49,210 bases of DNA, taken from assembly GCA_043757205.1 (NCBI GenBank), contig JAYVPU010000255.1, positions 1 to 49,210 of the forward strand, in the 5' to 3' direction. The notes beneath the pieces are model-generated. The model was given only the letters and a program-made list of their open reading frames with translations, made no database searches and was not told the origin of the DNA. Positions 1 to 7,247 of this stretch are shown here, piece by piece (the stretch's first letter is position 1; every line of letters begins with the position of its first letter). Source of the stretch: CANCDA01 sp043757205. Its GTDB lineage: Bacteria; Pseudomonadota; Gammaproteobacteria; Burkholderiales; Burkholderiaceae_C. The translations under genes were made by a program, and so were the position numbers.

Positions 1-17
1 CTTGGGGCGGCCCGGCG
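1..17 (+). repeat. Edge fragment of a dispersed intergenic repeat
   Basis: The first 17 bases are identical to positions 4470-4486 (the CTTGGGGCGGCCCGGCG block) and match the reverse complement of the block near 18021-18041. This is the 3' end of a repeat family found three times in this window. I recall it as common between genes in Comamonadaceae. The window edge cuts off the rest. Confidence 0.6.
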
Positions 18-42
18 CGGCGGCTGACCCATGCGCGCCCAC

Positions 43-72
43 AAAAAAGCCATCGCAAGGGTGGCTTTTTTT
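43..72. terminator. Bidirectional rho-independent terminator
   Basis: A run of A leads into GCCA (43-52), followed by a 9-nt loop and TGGC running into a T-tract (62-72). The stem has a T-run on both strands, so it can end transcription in both directions. It lies just downstream of the leftward gene at 94-531 and would also end any rightward gene left of the window. Confidence 0.75.
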
Positions 73-93
73 CGATGGCGCAGGGCTAATTGT

Positions 94-531
94 TCAATAG
101 CCCATGCGACTCAAGCGCTGGCTGCGCGTCTTAGCCGCGTGCAGGTCGGCCATCACGCGGTGGTCTTGTTCAGCAACAGCCCACATTTGCGCGTCAGCGC
201 GAGCGCGGGAGGTGTCCATGAGCCAACGGTTCACAGCGCTCAAAACACGCAACACCAAAGCCCGCGAGGGGGCAGCCAACAAGGCCAGTGCGGCAAAGCC
301 AATCACCCACATCAGCACCCATGCCGCCATCAGATGGCCATCGGCCCAGGTGTCAATGACTTGATCGGCCACCACCAGCAACGCTGACACCATGGCGGCG
401 AGCAGCATGGATGACAGGCCACGCGTGCTGTTAAAACCCTGGCGCACACGGGCGACCAGCGATACGACGTTTTCAAAACGCGCAACACCGGGGTGAGTTG
501 TGGGGTAATCGATATGGACAAAACGGGTCAT
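94..531 (-). CDS. Small two-helix membrane protein of unknown function
   Basis: This is a 145-residue protein that I do not recognise as a named family. It has two strongly hydrophobic segments, about residues 41-60 (SSMLLAAMVSALLVVADQVI) and 69-90 (AAWVLMWVIGFAALALLAAP), followed by a charged C-terminal half rich in Arg and Ala. It therefore looks like an inner-membrane protein with a cytoplasmic tail. An AGAGGAA ribosome binding site sits seven bases before the ATG at 531, which supports this start. The gene ends next to a strong terminator and diverges from the LysR regulator gene at 667, with which it shares a 135-bp intergenic region. The function is unknown. The divergent position makes it a possible target of that regulator, which is inference only. 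Confidence 0.6.
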   Translation of the reverse strand: MTRFVHIDYPTTHPGVARFENVVSLVARVRQGFNSTRGLSSMLLAAMVSALLVVADQVIDTWADGHLMAAWVLMWVIGFAALALLAAPSRALVLRVLSAVNRWLMDTSRARADAQMWAVAEQDHRVMADLHAAKTRSQRLSRMGY

Positions 532-618
532 GATGGATTCCTCTCTTCAAACGCGCCACCGAAAATCGATGGCATGGGGGGATATTAGGGTTTTTACCAG
601 TGCTTCTCAACTTTAGAT

Positions 619-640
619 TGATGATGTATATCATTCATCA
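619..640. promoter_or_regulatory. Dyad operator candidate upstream of the lysR gene
   Basis: An imperfect 22-bp palindrome begins TGATGA and ends TCATCA. Inside it, at 621-634, is a perfect ATGAT-N4-ATCAT dyad. It lies 27 bp upstream of the LysR start and within the divergent region shared with the gene at 94-531. LysR-type regulators usually bind AT-rich interrupted dyads at this place and repress their own gene. The assignment is by position and symmetry only. Confidence 0.35.
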
Positions 641-666
641 TGGTGATATATTAAACCGAGACGAGC

Positions 667-1629
667 ATGAACTCTGTTAATTTTCGAACCCTGGACCTGA
701 ACCTCTTGCGCGTGTTTAATGAGGTGATGACCGAGCGCAGTCTGACCAAGGCAGCAGTCAAGTTGGCGCTCACTCAGCCAGCAGTCAGTAATGCGCTGCG
801 CCGGCTGCGCGAAACGCTGGGTGATGAGCTGTTGCGTCGCAGCGGCCAGAGCCTGGTGCCCACCCCGCGCGCCTTGGCACTCTGGCCCACGGTTCAAGAA
901 GCCTTGCGCCAGTTGCAGGTCTCGTTGTCTCCCAGCCCCTTTGTGGCAGCCAGCGGCAACACCACCTTTGTGCTGACCATGGCCGACGCCACCGCCGCCG
1001 AGCTGATGCCGGGCTTGGTTGCGGTGATGGACCGCGACGCGCCCGGCGTTGCCCTGCGGGTCGTGCCCTTGACCACGCGCGACCCGCGGCGCCTGCTGGA
1101 GGACGAGCTGGCCGATCTGGCCATTGGCTACTTCCCTGCCGTTCTGGCCAGTCTGACGGCCCAGGCCCAAGCCGGTGAAACCGTGCCTTACCAGCACCAA
1201 CGCCTGTACGACAGCGACTATGTGTGCGTGATGCAGCGCGACCATCCTCTGGCCCGTGAGCCCCTGACCCTGGACCGGTTTTGCGACGCGCGCCACCTGC
1301 TGGTCAGCTTTTCCGGCCGCCCCTTCGGCTTCATTGACGAAGCCCTGGCGGGCTTGGGGCGCAAGCGCCAGATCGTTCTCACCGTCAACCAATTTTTCAC
1401 CGCAGGCCGCGTGGTCGCCAGCTCAAGGTTGCTGACTGTGTTGCCACGCCATTTCGTCAGCGTCACCGGCTATGCGGATCAATTGGTATTGCGAGAGCTT
1501 CCCTTTGCCGTTCCCCCGGTTCACGTCGATGCGCTGTGGCACCGTCGCTTGCAACAAGACAGCGCCCATGCCTGGTTGCGCGGCGTGATCACGCAACTGC
1601 CGAGCCAGGTCAAGTCAAACCACACCTGA
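667..1629 (+). CDS. LysR-family transcriptional regulator
   Basis: The protein has 320 residues, the usual length for the family. The N-terminal winged helix-turn-helix is clear: LDLNLLRVFNEVMTERSLTKAA, then LTQPAVSNALRRLRETLGDELL (about residues 10-55). The rest is a substrate-binding-fold effector domain (about 90-310). The opening DLNLLRVF and the domain layout resemble the NodD/PnbR/LinR side of the family, whose members often control degradation of aromatic or nitro compounds. The effector cannot be read from sequence. The ATG follows a purine-rich GAGACGAG. A palindromic operator candidate lies at 619-640. Downstream, 18 bp away on the same strand, is a phosphoesterase gene with a GTG start, so the two may be cotranscribed. 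Confidence 0.9.
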   Translation: MNSVNFRTLDLNLLRVFNEVMTERSLTKAAVKLALTQPAVSNALRRLRETLGDELLRRSGQSLVPTPRALALWPTVQEALRQLQVSLSPSPFVAASGNTTFVLTMADATAAELMPGLVAVMDRDAPGVALRVVPLTTRDPRRLLEDELADLAIGYFPAVLASLTAQAQAGETVPYQHQRLYDSDYVCVMQRDHPLAREPLTLDRFCDARHLLVSFSGRPFGFIDEALAGLGRKRQIVLTVNQFFTAGRVVASSRLLTVLPRHFVSVTGYADQLVLRELPFAVPPVHVDALWHRRLQQDSAHAWLRGVITQLPSQVKSNHT

Positions 1630-1647
1630 GGCGGCCACAATACGCGG

Positions 1648-2538
1648 GTGAAAATCCAACTCCTGTCCGACCTGCACCTTGAAGTGCACCCGCACTTTGT
1701 GCCTATGCCTGCACCGGATGCGGACCTGCTGGTGCTGGCGGGCGACATCGGCTCTTACCAAAACGGCTCCTTGCTGCAAGACGCCGATTTCGGTCTGGCC
1801 CGCTTCTCACCCCGACACGGCTGGCCCGTGCCGGTGCTCTTTGTGCCCGGCAACCACGAGTACGACACGCAGGACTTCGACCAGGCCCATGAGCGGCTGC
1901 GTAACACCTGTGCGCGGCTCGGCATTGTGTTTTTGGAGCGCGAGGTGATCACCGCGGCTGAACTTTTTAACGCTGCTCCCGGCCGCACCACAGCGCTCGA
2001 CGCAATCCCACCGGTACGCTTCATCGGCACCACGCTATGGACCGACTTTGATGCACTCACTCCCCCTGCCGATGCCCCAGGCGCGTCTCTGACGCCCCTG
2101 CTCAAGGCACGCGACAAGGCCTTCCGTGCCGCCAACTTTTACCTGCGCAAAGCCCTCACCACCCGCCACGATCAGCCCCTGTTGGCTGAGCAGGTGCGCG
2201 AGCAAGCGTTGCGCTGTCAAGCCTGGCTGCGTGCCGAGCTGGCCACGCCGTTTGACGGTGTGACCGTGGTCATCACTCACTTTGCCCCCAGCCTGCGCAG
2301 TGCCGACCCGCGCTATGGCCTGACGCCCGGCACCGCCGGGTTTTGCAACGCGCTGGATGAGCTTTTGCCCCAGGCTCAGCACTGGCTGCACGGTCACCTG
2401 CATTGCCCGAGCGACTATGTGAGCCAGGGCTGCCGCGTGGTGGCCAACCCGCTGGGCTATGCGCGCAAGTCAGAGCAGGCGAAGTTTGTGCCAAGCCTGA
2501 GCATCGACGTAGCTCAAACCACGTCTGCCGCTCACTAA
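1648..2538 (+). CDS. Calcineurin-like metallophosphoesterase
   Basis: This 296-residue protein has the ordered metal-binding motifs of the calcineurin-like phosphoesterase fold: SDLHLE near residue 7 (D-x-H), LAGDIG near 31 (GD), GNHEY near 70 (GNHE), ITHFAPS near 210 (the H motif) and GHLH near 251 (GHxH). These residues bind a dinuclear metal centre that hydrolyses phosphoester bonds. The substrate cannot be told from sequence. There is no signal peptide, so it should be cytoplasmic. The start is GTG, placing SDLHLE close to the N terminus as in relatives. It lies between the LysR gene and a glyoxalase-fold gene 26 bp downstream, a likely three-gene transcript. Confidence 0.88.
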   Translation: MKIQLLSDLHLEVHPHFVPMPAPDADLLVLAGDIGSYQNGSLLQDADFGLARFSPRHGWPVPVLFVPGNHEYDTQDFDQAHERLRNTCARLGIVFLEREVITAAELFNAAPGRTTALDAIPPVRFIGTTLWTDFDALTPPADAPGASLTPLLKARDKAFRAANFYLRKALTTRHDQPLLAEQVREQALRCQAWLRAELATPFDGVTVVITHFAPSLRSADPRYGLTPGTAGFCNALDELLPQAQHWLHGHLHCPSDYVSQGCRVVANPLGYARKSEQAKFVPSLSIDVAQTTSAAH

Positions 2539-2564
2539 AATGTCGATCTTCACGAGGTAATTTC

Positions 2565-2996
2565 ATGACCACCACCGCACCACTCGCCCCGTTTCACCTG
2601 GCTTTTCCCGTCACCTCTTTGGCCAAGGCTCGCGCTTTTTATGGCGGGGTACTGGGTTGCCCGGAAGGCCGTTCGTCAGAAGACTGGATTGACTTCAACT
2701 TCTACGGCCACCAAATCGTGGCGCACCTCTCACCCAACGAGGCGGGTCACCACAACACCAGCGCGGTGGACGGCGACAGCGTGCCAGTGCGCCACTTTGG
2801 CGCGGTGCTGCCCATGGCCGAGTGGGACGCGATGGCCACCAAGCTGCGCGCCGCCTACACGGCTTTCGTGATTGAGCCGCACATCCGTTTTAAAGGTCAG
2901 GTCGGCGAGCAAGCCACCATGTTCTTTCTCGACCCTTGCGGCAACGCCATCGAGTTCAAGGCTTTTGCGGACCCCTCCCGTTTGTTCGCTAAATAA
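2565..2996 (+). CDS. VOC-superfamily (glyoxalase/dioxygenase fold) protein
   Basis: This is a 143-residue protein of the vicinal-oxygen-chelate superfamily. FHLAFPVTSLAKARAFYGGVLG (residues 9-30) is the typical first beta-alpha-beta module, and MFFLDPCGNAIEFKAF (about 120-135) is the typical C-terminal metal-ligand strand ending in a conserved Glu. Candidate metal ligands are His10 or nearby residues, the central histidines and that Glu. Family members include glyoxalase I, extradiol dioxygenases and fosfomycin-resistance enzymes, so the reaction is undecided. The open frame extends upstream to 2403, inside the phosphoesterase gene, but the ATG at 2565 has a GAGGT ribosome binding site about eight bases upstream and starts directly before the fold. 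I chose that start. Confidence 0.85.
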   Translation: MTTTAPLAPFHLAFPVTSLAKARAFYGGVLGCPEGRSSEDWIDFNFYGHQIVAHLSPNEAGHHNTSAVDGDSVPVRHFGAVLPMAEWDAMATKLRAAYTAFVIEPHIRFKGQVGEQATMFFLDPCGNAIEFKAFADPSRLFAK

Positions 2997-3011
2997 AGCC
3001 GCTTCAGCGGC
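2991..3011 (-). terminator. Rho-independent terminator of the M14 peptidase gene
   Basis: On the minus strand, GCCGC-TGAA-GCGGC is followed directly by TTTATTT. The hairpin includes the stop codon of the leftward gene (3004-3006) and the T-tract overlaps the stop of the rightward VOC gene, so the two convergent genes share a very compact end. Confidence 0.7.
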
Positions 3012-3849
3012 GCAGGGATTTAACGGGCTCAGCTTGGGCCAAGGTTTCTCCCATCCAGTGGCCGAGATCCAGCCACATGCGTTCGATTTCGGCGTCGCGC
3101 GGCGTCAGTAGCGCGCTGGGCAGCTCGATGGTGACGACCGGCACGTTTTTGAAGACACCGCTGTAGTTGCCCAAAGAGCCTGGGAACACCCCCACCGGCA
3201 CCAGGCGCAAGCGCCCCAGGCGTTGCGGCGGCTCCACGGGACCGTCAAAGTCCAGCACACCATAAGGCGCGTGAATGCTGACGATCACATCGGGTTTAAA
3301 ACGCTGCATCTCATCGTGCAGAAATTGTGTTTCGGGCTCACTCAAAGGCCGCTTGCCGGGCCAGCGACGTGGGTCTTTGTGGGCGCGCCCTTCCCAATAA
3401 AAAGTGGCCTCACGCTCCCAGTTGGGCGTGGGGAAGTTGCGGTTCAGATCCACCCCATTGGCGTTGACGCGGCGGGCGGGGCGATCAAACAGCCCATCAG
3501 GATTCAGCGCGGGTACAAAACGCCAGTGGGTTTGGGCCGGTGCCGCTTGTGCCAGCCGAATCCAGTGCAGCGCCACCGATGACGCTGACAGCTCATCGCC
3601 ATGGATACCGCCAATCACCAGCACCCGCCGTTGGTTTGGGTCGGGGTGGACGTCGCGCATGTAAATGGGCCGCCCTTTGACGCTTTTCCCAGTGCTGGCC
3701 TGAAGTTGTGCGCTATCGCACAGCGTCCGGCTGACGTTGGGCAAACGGGCATAAAACTCGTCGCAAACCTTGGTTGCATAGGCGTAACCAGCTATCAAAA
3801 AAGTAGTGGCTGTGACGACGGCCAGTTTCCAAAAACGCATAACTTGCAT
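3004..3849 (-). CDS. Exported M14-family zinc carboxypeptidase or amidase
   Basis: A 281-residue protein with an N-terminal hydrophobic segment (about residues 8-25) that looks like a signal peptide or anchor. The mature part has the M14 zinc peptidase signature: GGIHGDE near 79 (zinc His and Glu), NPDG near 116, RVNANGVDLNRNFP near 127-140 (substrate Arg/Asn region), SIHAPYG near 192 (third zinc ligand) and TIELPSA near 246 (catalytic Glu). Relatives such as MpaA trim murein peptides, and other M14 members act on peptides or on amide-linked groups. Given the export signal, a role in periplasmic peptide or cell-wall processing is plausible but inferred. An alternative ATG at 3840 is possible; neither start has a strong ribosome binding site. 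Confidence 0.82.
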   Translation of the reverse strand: MQVMRFWKLAVVTATTFLIAGYAYATKVCDEFYARLPNVSRTLCDSAQLQASTGKSVKGRPIYMRDVHPDPNQRRVLVIGGIHGDELSASSVALHWIRLAQAAPAQTHWRFVPALNPDGLFDRPARRVNANGVDLNRNFPTPNWEREATFYWEGRAHKDPRRWPGKRPLSEPETQFLHDEMQRFKPDVIVSIHAPYGVLDFDGPVEPPQRLGRLRLVPVGVFPGSLGNYSGVFKNVPVVTIELPSALLTPRDAEIERMWLDLGHWMGETLAQAEPVKSLRR

Positions 3850-3888
3850 TTTATCGAGGTAGATTGAAAATTCAGGTAAATTGCCCGT

Positions 3889-4407
3889 ATGCCCACATCC
3901 GAAAAACGCCTATCAGCCCAAGTGCCCAACTTTTCCGTGCCCGAGTTTCGCGCGGCTTTGGGCATGTTTGCCACGGGGGTGACCATCGTCACCGCGCGCA
4001 CGGCACAGGGCAAGCTGGTCGGGTTAACGGCCAGTTCTTTCAACTCGGTTTCTCTGAACCCGCCCCTGGTGTTGTGGAGTTTGGCGCGCGCAGCCGCCTC
4101 GCTGGCCGTTTTCAGTGCGGGTTCGCACTACGCCATCAACATCCTGGCGGCCGATCAGCAGGCGCTGGCGCAGCGCTTTGCCTCGCAGATCACGGACCGC
4201 TGGGCCGGTGTGGACTTTGCCGAGGGCGCGGGTGGCGCCCCCCTGCTGGCGGGTGCTGCGGCCAGCTTTGAGTGTTTTAATCGCAGCCGCTACGAAGAGG
4301 GCGACCATGTGATTTTTGTCGGCGAGGTGGAGCGCTGTGCCCACCGCGCGGGGGCGTCACCGCTGCTGTTTCATGGCGGTAAGTTCTACGCGGAACATCC
4401 CCTTTAA
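3889..4407 (+). CDS. Flavin reductase domain protein (NtaB/HpaC type)
   Basis: A 172-residue protein matching the flavin reductase-like domain: FRAALGMFATGVTIVTAR (residues 19-36), GLTASSFNSVSLNPPLVLWSL (about 45-65, the FMN-binding region) and HYAINILAADQQALAQRFAS (about 80-99). Such proteins use NAD(P)H to reduce FMN or FAD, usually to supply a partner monooxygenase, and are soluble dimers. No monooxygenase gene lies next to it, so its partner may be encoded elsewhere. It diverges from the M14 peptidase gene with only 39 bp between start codons, so the two promoters must overlap. It ends in a dispersed repeat at 4413. Confidence 0.87.
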   Translation: MPTSEKRLSAQVPNFSVPEFRAALGMFATGVTIVTARTAQGKLVGLTASSFNSVSLNPPLVLWSLARAAASLAVFSAGSHYAINILAADQQALAQRFASQITDRWAGVDFAEGAGGAPLLAGAAASFECFNRSRYEEGDHVIFVGEVERCAHRAGASPLLFHGGKFYAEHPL

Positions 4408-4412
4408 TGTGG

Positions 4413-4488
4413 CCCCTACGTTCGCCACACTGCGTGTGGCTCTCTGCCCTCCCGAGTGGGTGTGACTTGCTTGGGGCGGCCCGGCGCT
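4413..4488 (+). repeat. Dispersed intergenic repeat, second copy
   Basis: This sequence lies between two convergent genes. It runs from the ACGTTCGCC region through a GTGTGGC and a CTGCCC/GAGTGGG block to CTTGGGGCGGCCCGGCGC. It matches the reverse complement of 18018-18091 along most of its length, with scattered mismatches, and its end matches positions 1-17. Imperfect internal symmetry suggests it can fold. It may act as a transcription-end structure. Confidence 0.65.
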
Positions 4489-5069
4489 TAGGTTGAGGCT
4501 GTCCCACGCATGATGAGCTGGGCCAGCTCGGTGAGCGGCATCACATGCACGCCCTGCGCATTGGCGTAACGCTGCGCTGCGTCGCTGAGCGCATGCAGGC
4601 TGATGTAGGTGGCCTGTTGTGCCCCGGCGGCCTGCTGCGCGGCCACCAGTTCACGCAAGCCCTCGATGCCCTGGTTCACGGCCTTCCAGCGCTTGCAGCT
4701 CACCAGGGTGGTGTGCCCGTCTTTGTGCACTGAGAAGTCTGCGCCGACGCTGCGCAAGCGGGTGACGGTTTGGCCATGGGCAGCGTAGCCCTGCTCGACC
4801 GCGTTTGAAAAATCGGGCCATGACATCGTGGCCGCACGCGCCAGCGCCGCGTTGACACAGGCCTCACTGGGCGCGCGCAGTTGCCGCCAAGCGGCCATCA
4901 CCCCAATCACGAAGAGGGGGAAACCCGCAAACGCACCGTAAATCACGGCCTCTTTGGGCAGCAGTGCGAAGGAAGCCAGCACGATGAGCGCGACGATGCC
5001 GAAGCTGATCCACCACGGCGAGCGCAGCAAGACGGCAAAGAGCGAGTTGGGTGGCATTTTGAATTTCAT
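4488..5069 (-). CDS. Membrane-anchored Mrr-like restriction endonuclease domain protein
   Basis: A 193-residue protein. Two hydrophobic segments at about residues 18-37 and 42-60 form a membrane hairpin. The C-terminal part (about 80-185) resembles the Mrr catalytic fold: WPDFSNAVEQGYAAHG, then a putative catalytic Asp in GADFSVHKDG and the (Q/S)xK-type pair in LVSCKRWK, followed by VNQGIEGLRELV. Mrr-fold nucleases cut DNA, often modified DNA, using a D-(E/Q)xK site. Here the Gln position is Ser, a variation known in the fold. Membrane tethering suggests action on DNA near the envelope, or a non-restriction role. No methyltransferase or specificity gene is adjacent. The call of domain and topology is fairly safe, the function is not. 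Confidence 0.72.
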   Translation of the reverse strand: MKFKMPPNSLFAVLLRSPWWISFGIVALIVLASFALLPKEAVIYGAFAGFPLFVIGVMAAWRQLRAPSEACVNAALARAATMSWPDFSNAVEQGYAAHGQTVTRLRSVGADFSVHKDGHTTLVSCKRWKAVNQGIEGLRELVAAQQAAGAQQATYISLHALSDAAQRYANAQGVHVMPLTELAQLIMRGTAST

Positions 5070-5109
5070 GGGGCGCAGGAATCAGGGGTGTTTGTTTGGG
5101 CTTTTCTGT

Positions 5110-6093
5110 TCAGGCTTTTTTGGCCAAACCCAGGCGCTCTACCGTGGCTTTTTCGGCGGCAAAGGTGCGCTCGGCATAGGCGCTGTAGTCGGCCGCGTTC
5201 AGGTAGATCACGGGCTGGTAGAACCTGTCCAGCGTCTCTTGCACCTTGGGGTCGTCCAGCGTTTTCTTGAAGGCGTCGTGCAGGGTGCGCACCACAGCCG
5301 GGTCCATGTTTTTGGGCCCGCCAATGCCAAAGGGTGATTCGCTGATGGTGTCCCAGCCGCTTTCCTTGACTGTCGGCACGTCGGGGAAGGCGCGGTTGCG
5401 TTCCCGCCCCAGCGTGGCGAGCAAGCGCAGTTTGCCGGATCTCACGTGCGGCGCAAATTCAGGCGTGCCGCTCATCAGCGGAATATGCCCGCCCAAAATG
5501 GAAGCCATCAAGTCCGCCGCGCCTTTGAACGGGATGTCCTGCAACTGAATGCCCGCTTTGGCCGCAAATTCCTCTACCGCCAGGTGCGGCGTGGTGCCCG
5601 TGCCGGTGTGACCATAAGACAGCTTGCCAGGGTTGGCTTTGGCATAGGCCACCATCTCTTTCAAGGTCTTGAACGGCGCGTCCATGGTGGCGGCCAGACC
5701 AAAGGTGTAGCCGGTGAGGCACACAATGTGAGTGATGTCCTTGACCGGGTCAAACGCCATCTTCTGCATGTGCGGCAGACGGTAAATGCCCAGCGGCAGT
5801 TGCGTCAGCGTGTAGCCATCAGGCTTGGCTTGCAGCATGGCGCTGGCCCCCAGCGTGCCGCCAACGCCGGGCTTGTTCTCCACAATCACCGGCACGCCCA
5901 GCACCCGCCCCACACTCTCGCCAAAGGCGCGCATCACCGCATCGCTGCTGCCACCGGCAGGCCAAGGAGCAATGAGCGTGATGGGACGTGAGGGGAAGCG
6001 CTCTTGCGCCAGTGCAGGCACGCTGAGCAAGGGTGGTGCGGCCAACGCAGTGGCAGCGCCGAGCAGCTCGCGGCGGGAAAGAAAATCGCGCAT
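5110..6093 (-). CDS. Bug-family (TctC-like) periplasmic substrate-binding protein
   Basis: A 327-residue protein of the Bug family, solute receptors expanded in Bordetella and Comamonadaceae that bind carboxylates and related small acids. The N terminus FLSRRELLGAATALA has a twin arginine before the hydrophobic core and an ALA cleavage site, so export may be by Tat. The mature protein starts ERFPSRPITLIAPWPAGGSSD, the hallmark of the family, followed by VIVENKPGVGGTLGA and PDGYTLTQ. No membrane component of a tripartite transporter is nearby, which is common for orphan Bug receptors. An AGGAG site sits eight bases before the ATG. The ligand is unknown. Confidence 0.9.
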   Translation of the reverse strand: MRDFLSRRELLGAATALAAPPLLSVPALAQERFPSRPITLIAPWPAGGSSDAVMRAFGESVGRVLGVPVIVENKPGVGGTLGASAMLQAKPDGYTLTQLPLGIYRLPHMQKMAFDPVKDITHIVCLTGYTFGLAATMDAPFKTLKEMVAYAKANPGKLSYGHTGTGTTPHLAVEEFAAKAGIQLQDIPFKGAADLMASILGGHIPLMSGTPEFAPHVRSGKLRLLATLGRERNRAFPDVPTVKESGWDTISESPFGIGGPKNMDPAVVRTLHDAFKKTLDDPKVQETLDRFYQPVIYLNAADYSAYAERTFAAEKATVERLGLAKKA

Positions 6094-6237
6094 AGTCGCA
6101 CTCCTGTGTTTCCTGGGTAGTCAGACCCCGCATCATGCCTGCACTTGTAGGGGCTTTACTCCGGCAAGCCCTTGAATTAGCGCCGTGTGCCATCATCTAA
6201 GCCCTGTTCGATGTTTAACTCTCCAAAGGCAAACCCC

Positions 6238-7182
6238 ATGTTCCACGTGTCCCTCCTGCAACGCTTCGGCCAATGGCTTGCCATTGCCGCCTTGCTGGGC
6301 TTTGGCTTCGCGTACGCGCAGGCTGAGCCCACGCTGAGTCAAATCAACGCGGCGGCCCAAGCGGGTCAACTGGATCAGGCGCAAGTCATGATCCAACAGG
6401 TCTTGATCGCCCACCCCAACAGCGGCAAAGCGCACTTTGTGCAGGCCGAACTGTTTGCCAAACAAGGCAAGTCCAGCCGCGCGGCGGAAGCCTTGGCCAG
6501 CGCAGAGAAGTTGACGCCCGGCCTGGCGTTTGCCAAGCCTGAAGCGGTGCAAAGCCTGCGCACTCAAATTGCCGCCGCCCCCAAGCCCATGGCGGCCAGC
6601 CCATCACCTTCGCGTGCTGTGGAGCACACTGCCCCGGCCACTTCCAGTGCATCAAGCTCTTGGGCCCTGCCCGTGCTACTGACGGCGGGTGTGATGGCTT
6701 TTGGCTATTTCTTTTTCCGCCGCAAAACAGCCCAGACTTTCGACGCCCCCGTGCCTGGCGCGTCACCTTACGGCAACCCAGCACAAACCGGTAATGGCTT
6801 GAGCGGCCCGCAAGGCTTTGGCGCGAACCCTGCACCGGGCCAACCCGGGCAACCCGGATATGGACAGCCTGCTTATGGTCAACCTGGCCAGCCGATGTAT
6901 GGACAACCCGCCGCACCCGGCATGGGCAGCCGCATCATGGGCGGCGTAGCCACTGGCTTGGCCGTGGGCGCGGGCGTGATGGCCGCGCAAGCCATTGCCA
7001 AAAGCTTCACCGGCGAGCACGACAACGCCCACAAATCGACCGACAGTTCGGGCAATAACCTGCAACCCGTGGCCAACAACTACGACATGGGTGGCCAGAA
7101 CATGGGCCTGAACGACACCAGCTCCTGGGACGACGGCGGCAGCGTGGCCGACAGCGGTGGTGGTAGCGACTGGGATAGTTAA
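6238..7182 (+). CDS. Exported TPR-like protein with one membrane helix and a Gly/Gln/Pro-rich region
   Basis: A 314-residue protein in segments. A signal peptide (about 1-30) ends AYAQA. A short helical region (about 32-110) reads like two tetratricopeptide units (AAAQAGQLDQAQVMIQQVL, then AHFVQAELFAKQGKSSRAAE). A Pro/Ala/Ser linker leads to a membrane helix (about 142-160, followed by FRRK). Then comes a low-complexity stretch with GQP and YGQP repeats (about 195-230), a glycine-rich amphipathic segment, and an acidic Ser/Gly/Asp tail. Frames extend upstream to a GTG at 6187 and an ATG at 6211, but the ATG at 6238 has AAAGG eight bases upstream and opens directly into the signal peptide. The function is unknown. 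Confidence 0.72.
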   Translation: MFHVSLLQRFGQWLAIAALLGFGFAYAQAEPTLSQINAAAQAGQLDQAQVMIQQVLIAHPNSGKAHFVQAELFAKQGKSSRAAEALASAEKLTPGLAFAKPEAVQSLRTQIAAAPKPMAASPSPSRAVEHTAPATSSASSSWALPVLLTAGVMAFGYFFFRRKTAQTFDAPVPGASPYGNPAQTGNGLSGPQGFGANPAPGQPGQPGYGQPAYGQPGQPMYGQPAAPGMGSRIMGGVATGLAVGAGVMAAQAIAKSFTGEHDNAHKSTDSSGNNLQPVANNYDMGGQNMGLNDTSSWDDGGSVADSGGGSDWDS

Positions 7183-7190
7183 AAATGAGT

Positions 7191-7232
7191 GGGACAGTCC
7201 GCAGCTACGCTGTAGCGAGCCAGCGCTGTCCC
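7191..7232. terminator. Large inverted repeat between convergent genes
   Basis: GGGACAG (7191-7197) pairs with CTGTCCC (7226-7232), and inside it GCTAC (7204-7208) pairs with GTAGC (7212-7216). It lies between two convergent genes. There is no T-tract, so it is not a textbook terminator. It could be a transcription end or mRNA-stabilising structure, or a member of an extragenic palindrome family. Confidence 0.5.
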
Positions 7233-7247
7233 CAACTGGTTAATGCG

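Noticed and set aside
631..1392. A 253-codon open frame antisense to the LysR gene
   Set aside because: The plus strand has a textbook LysR protein; the antisense frame is compositionally biased and domain-free.
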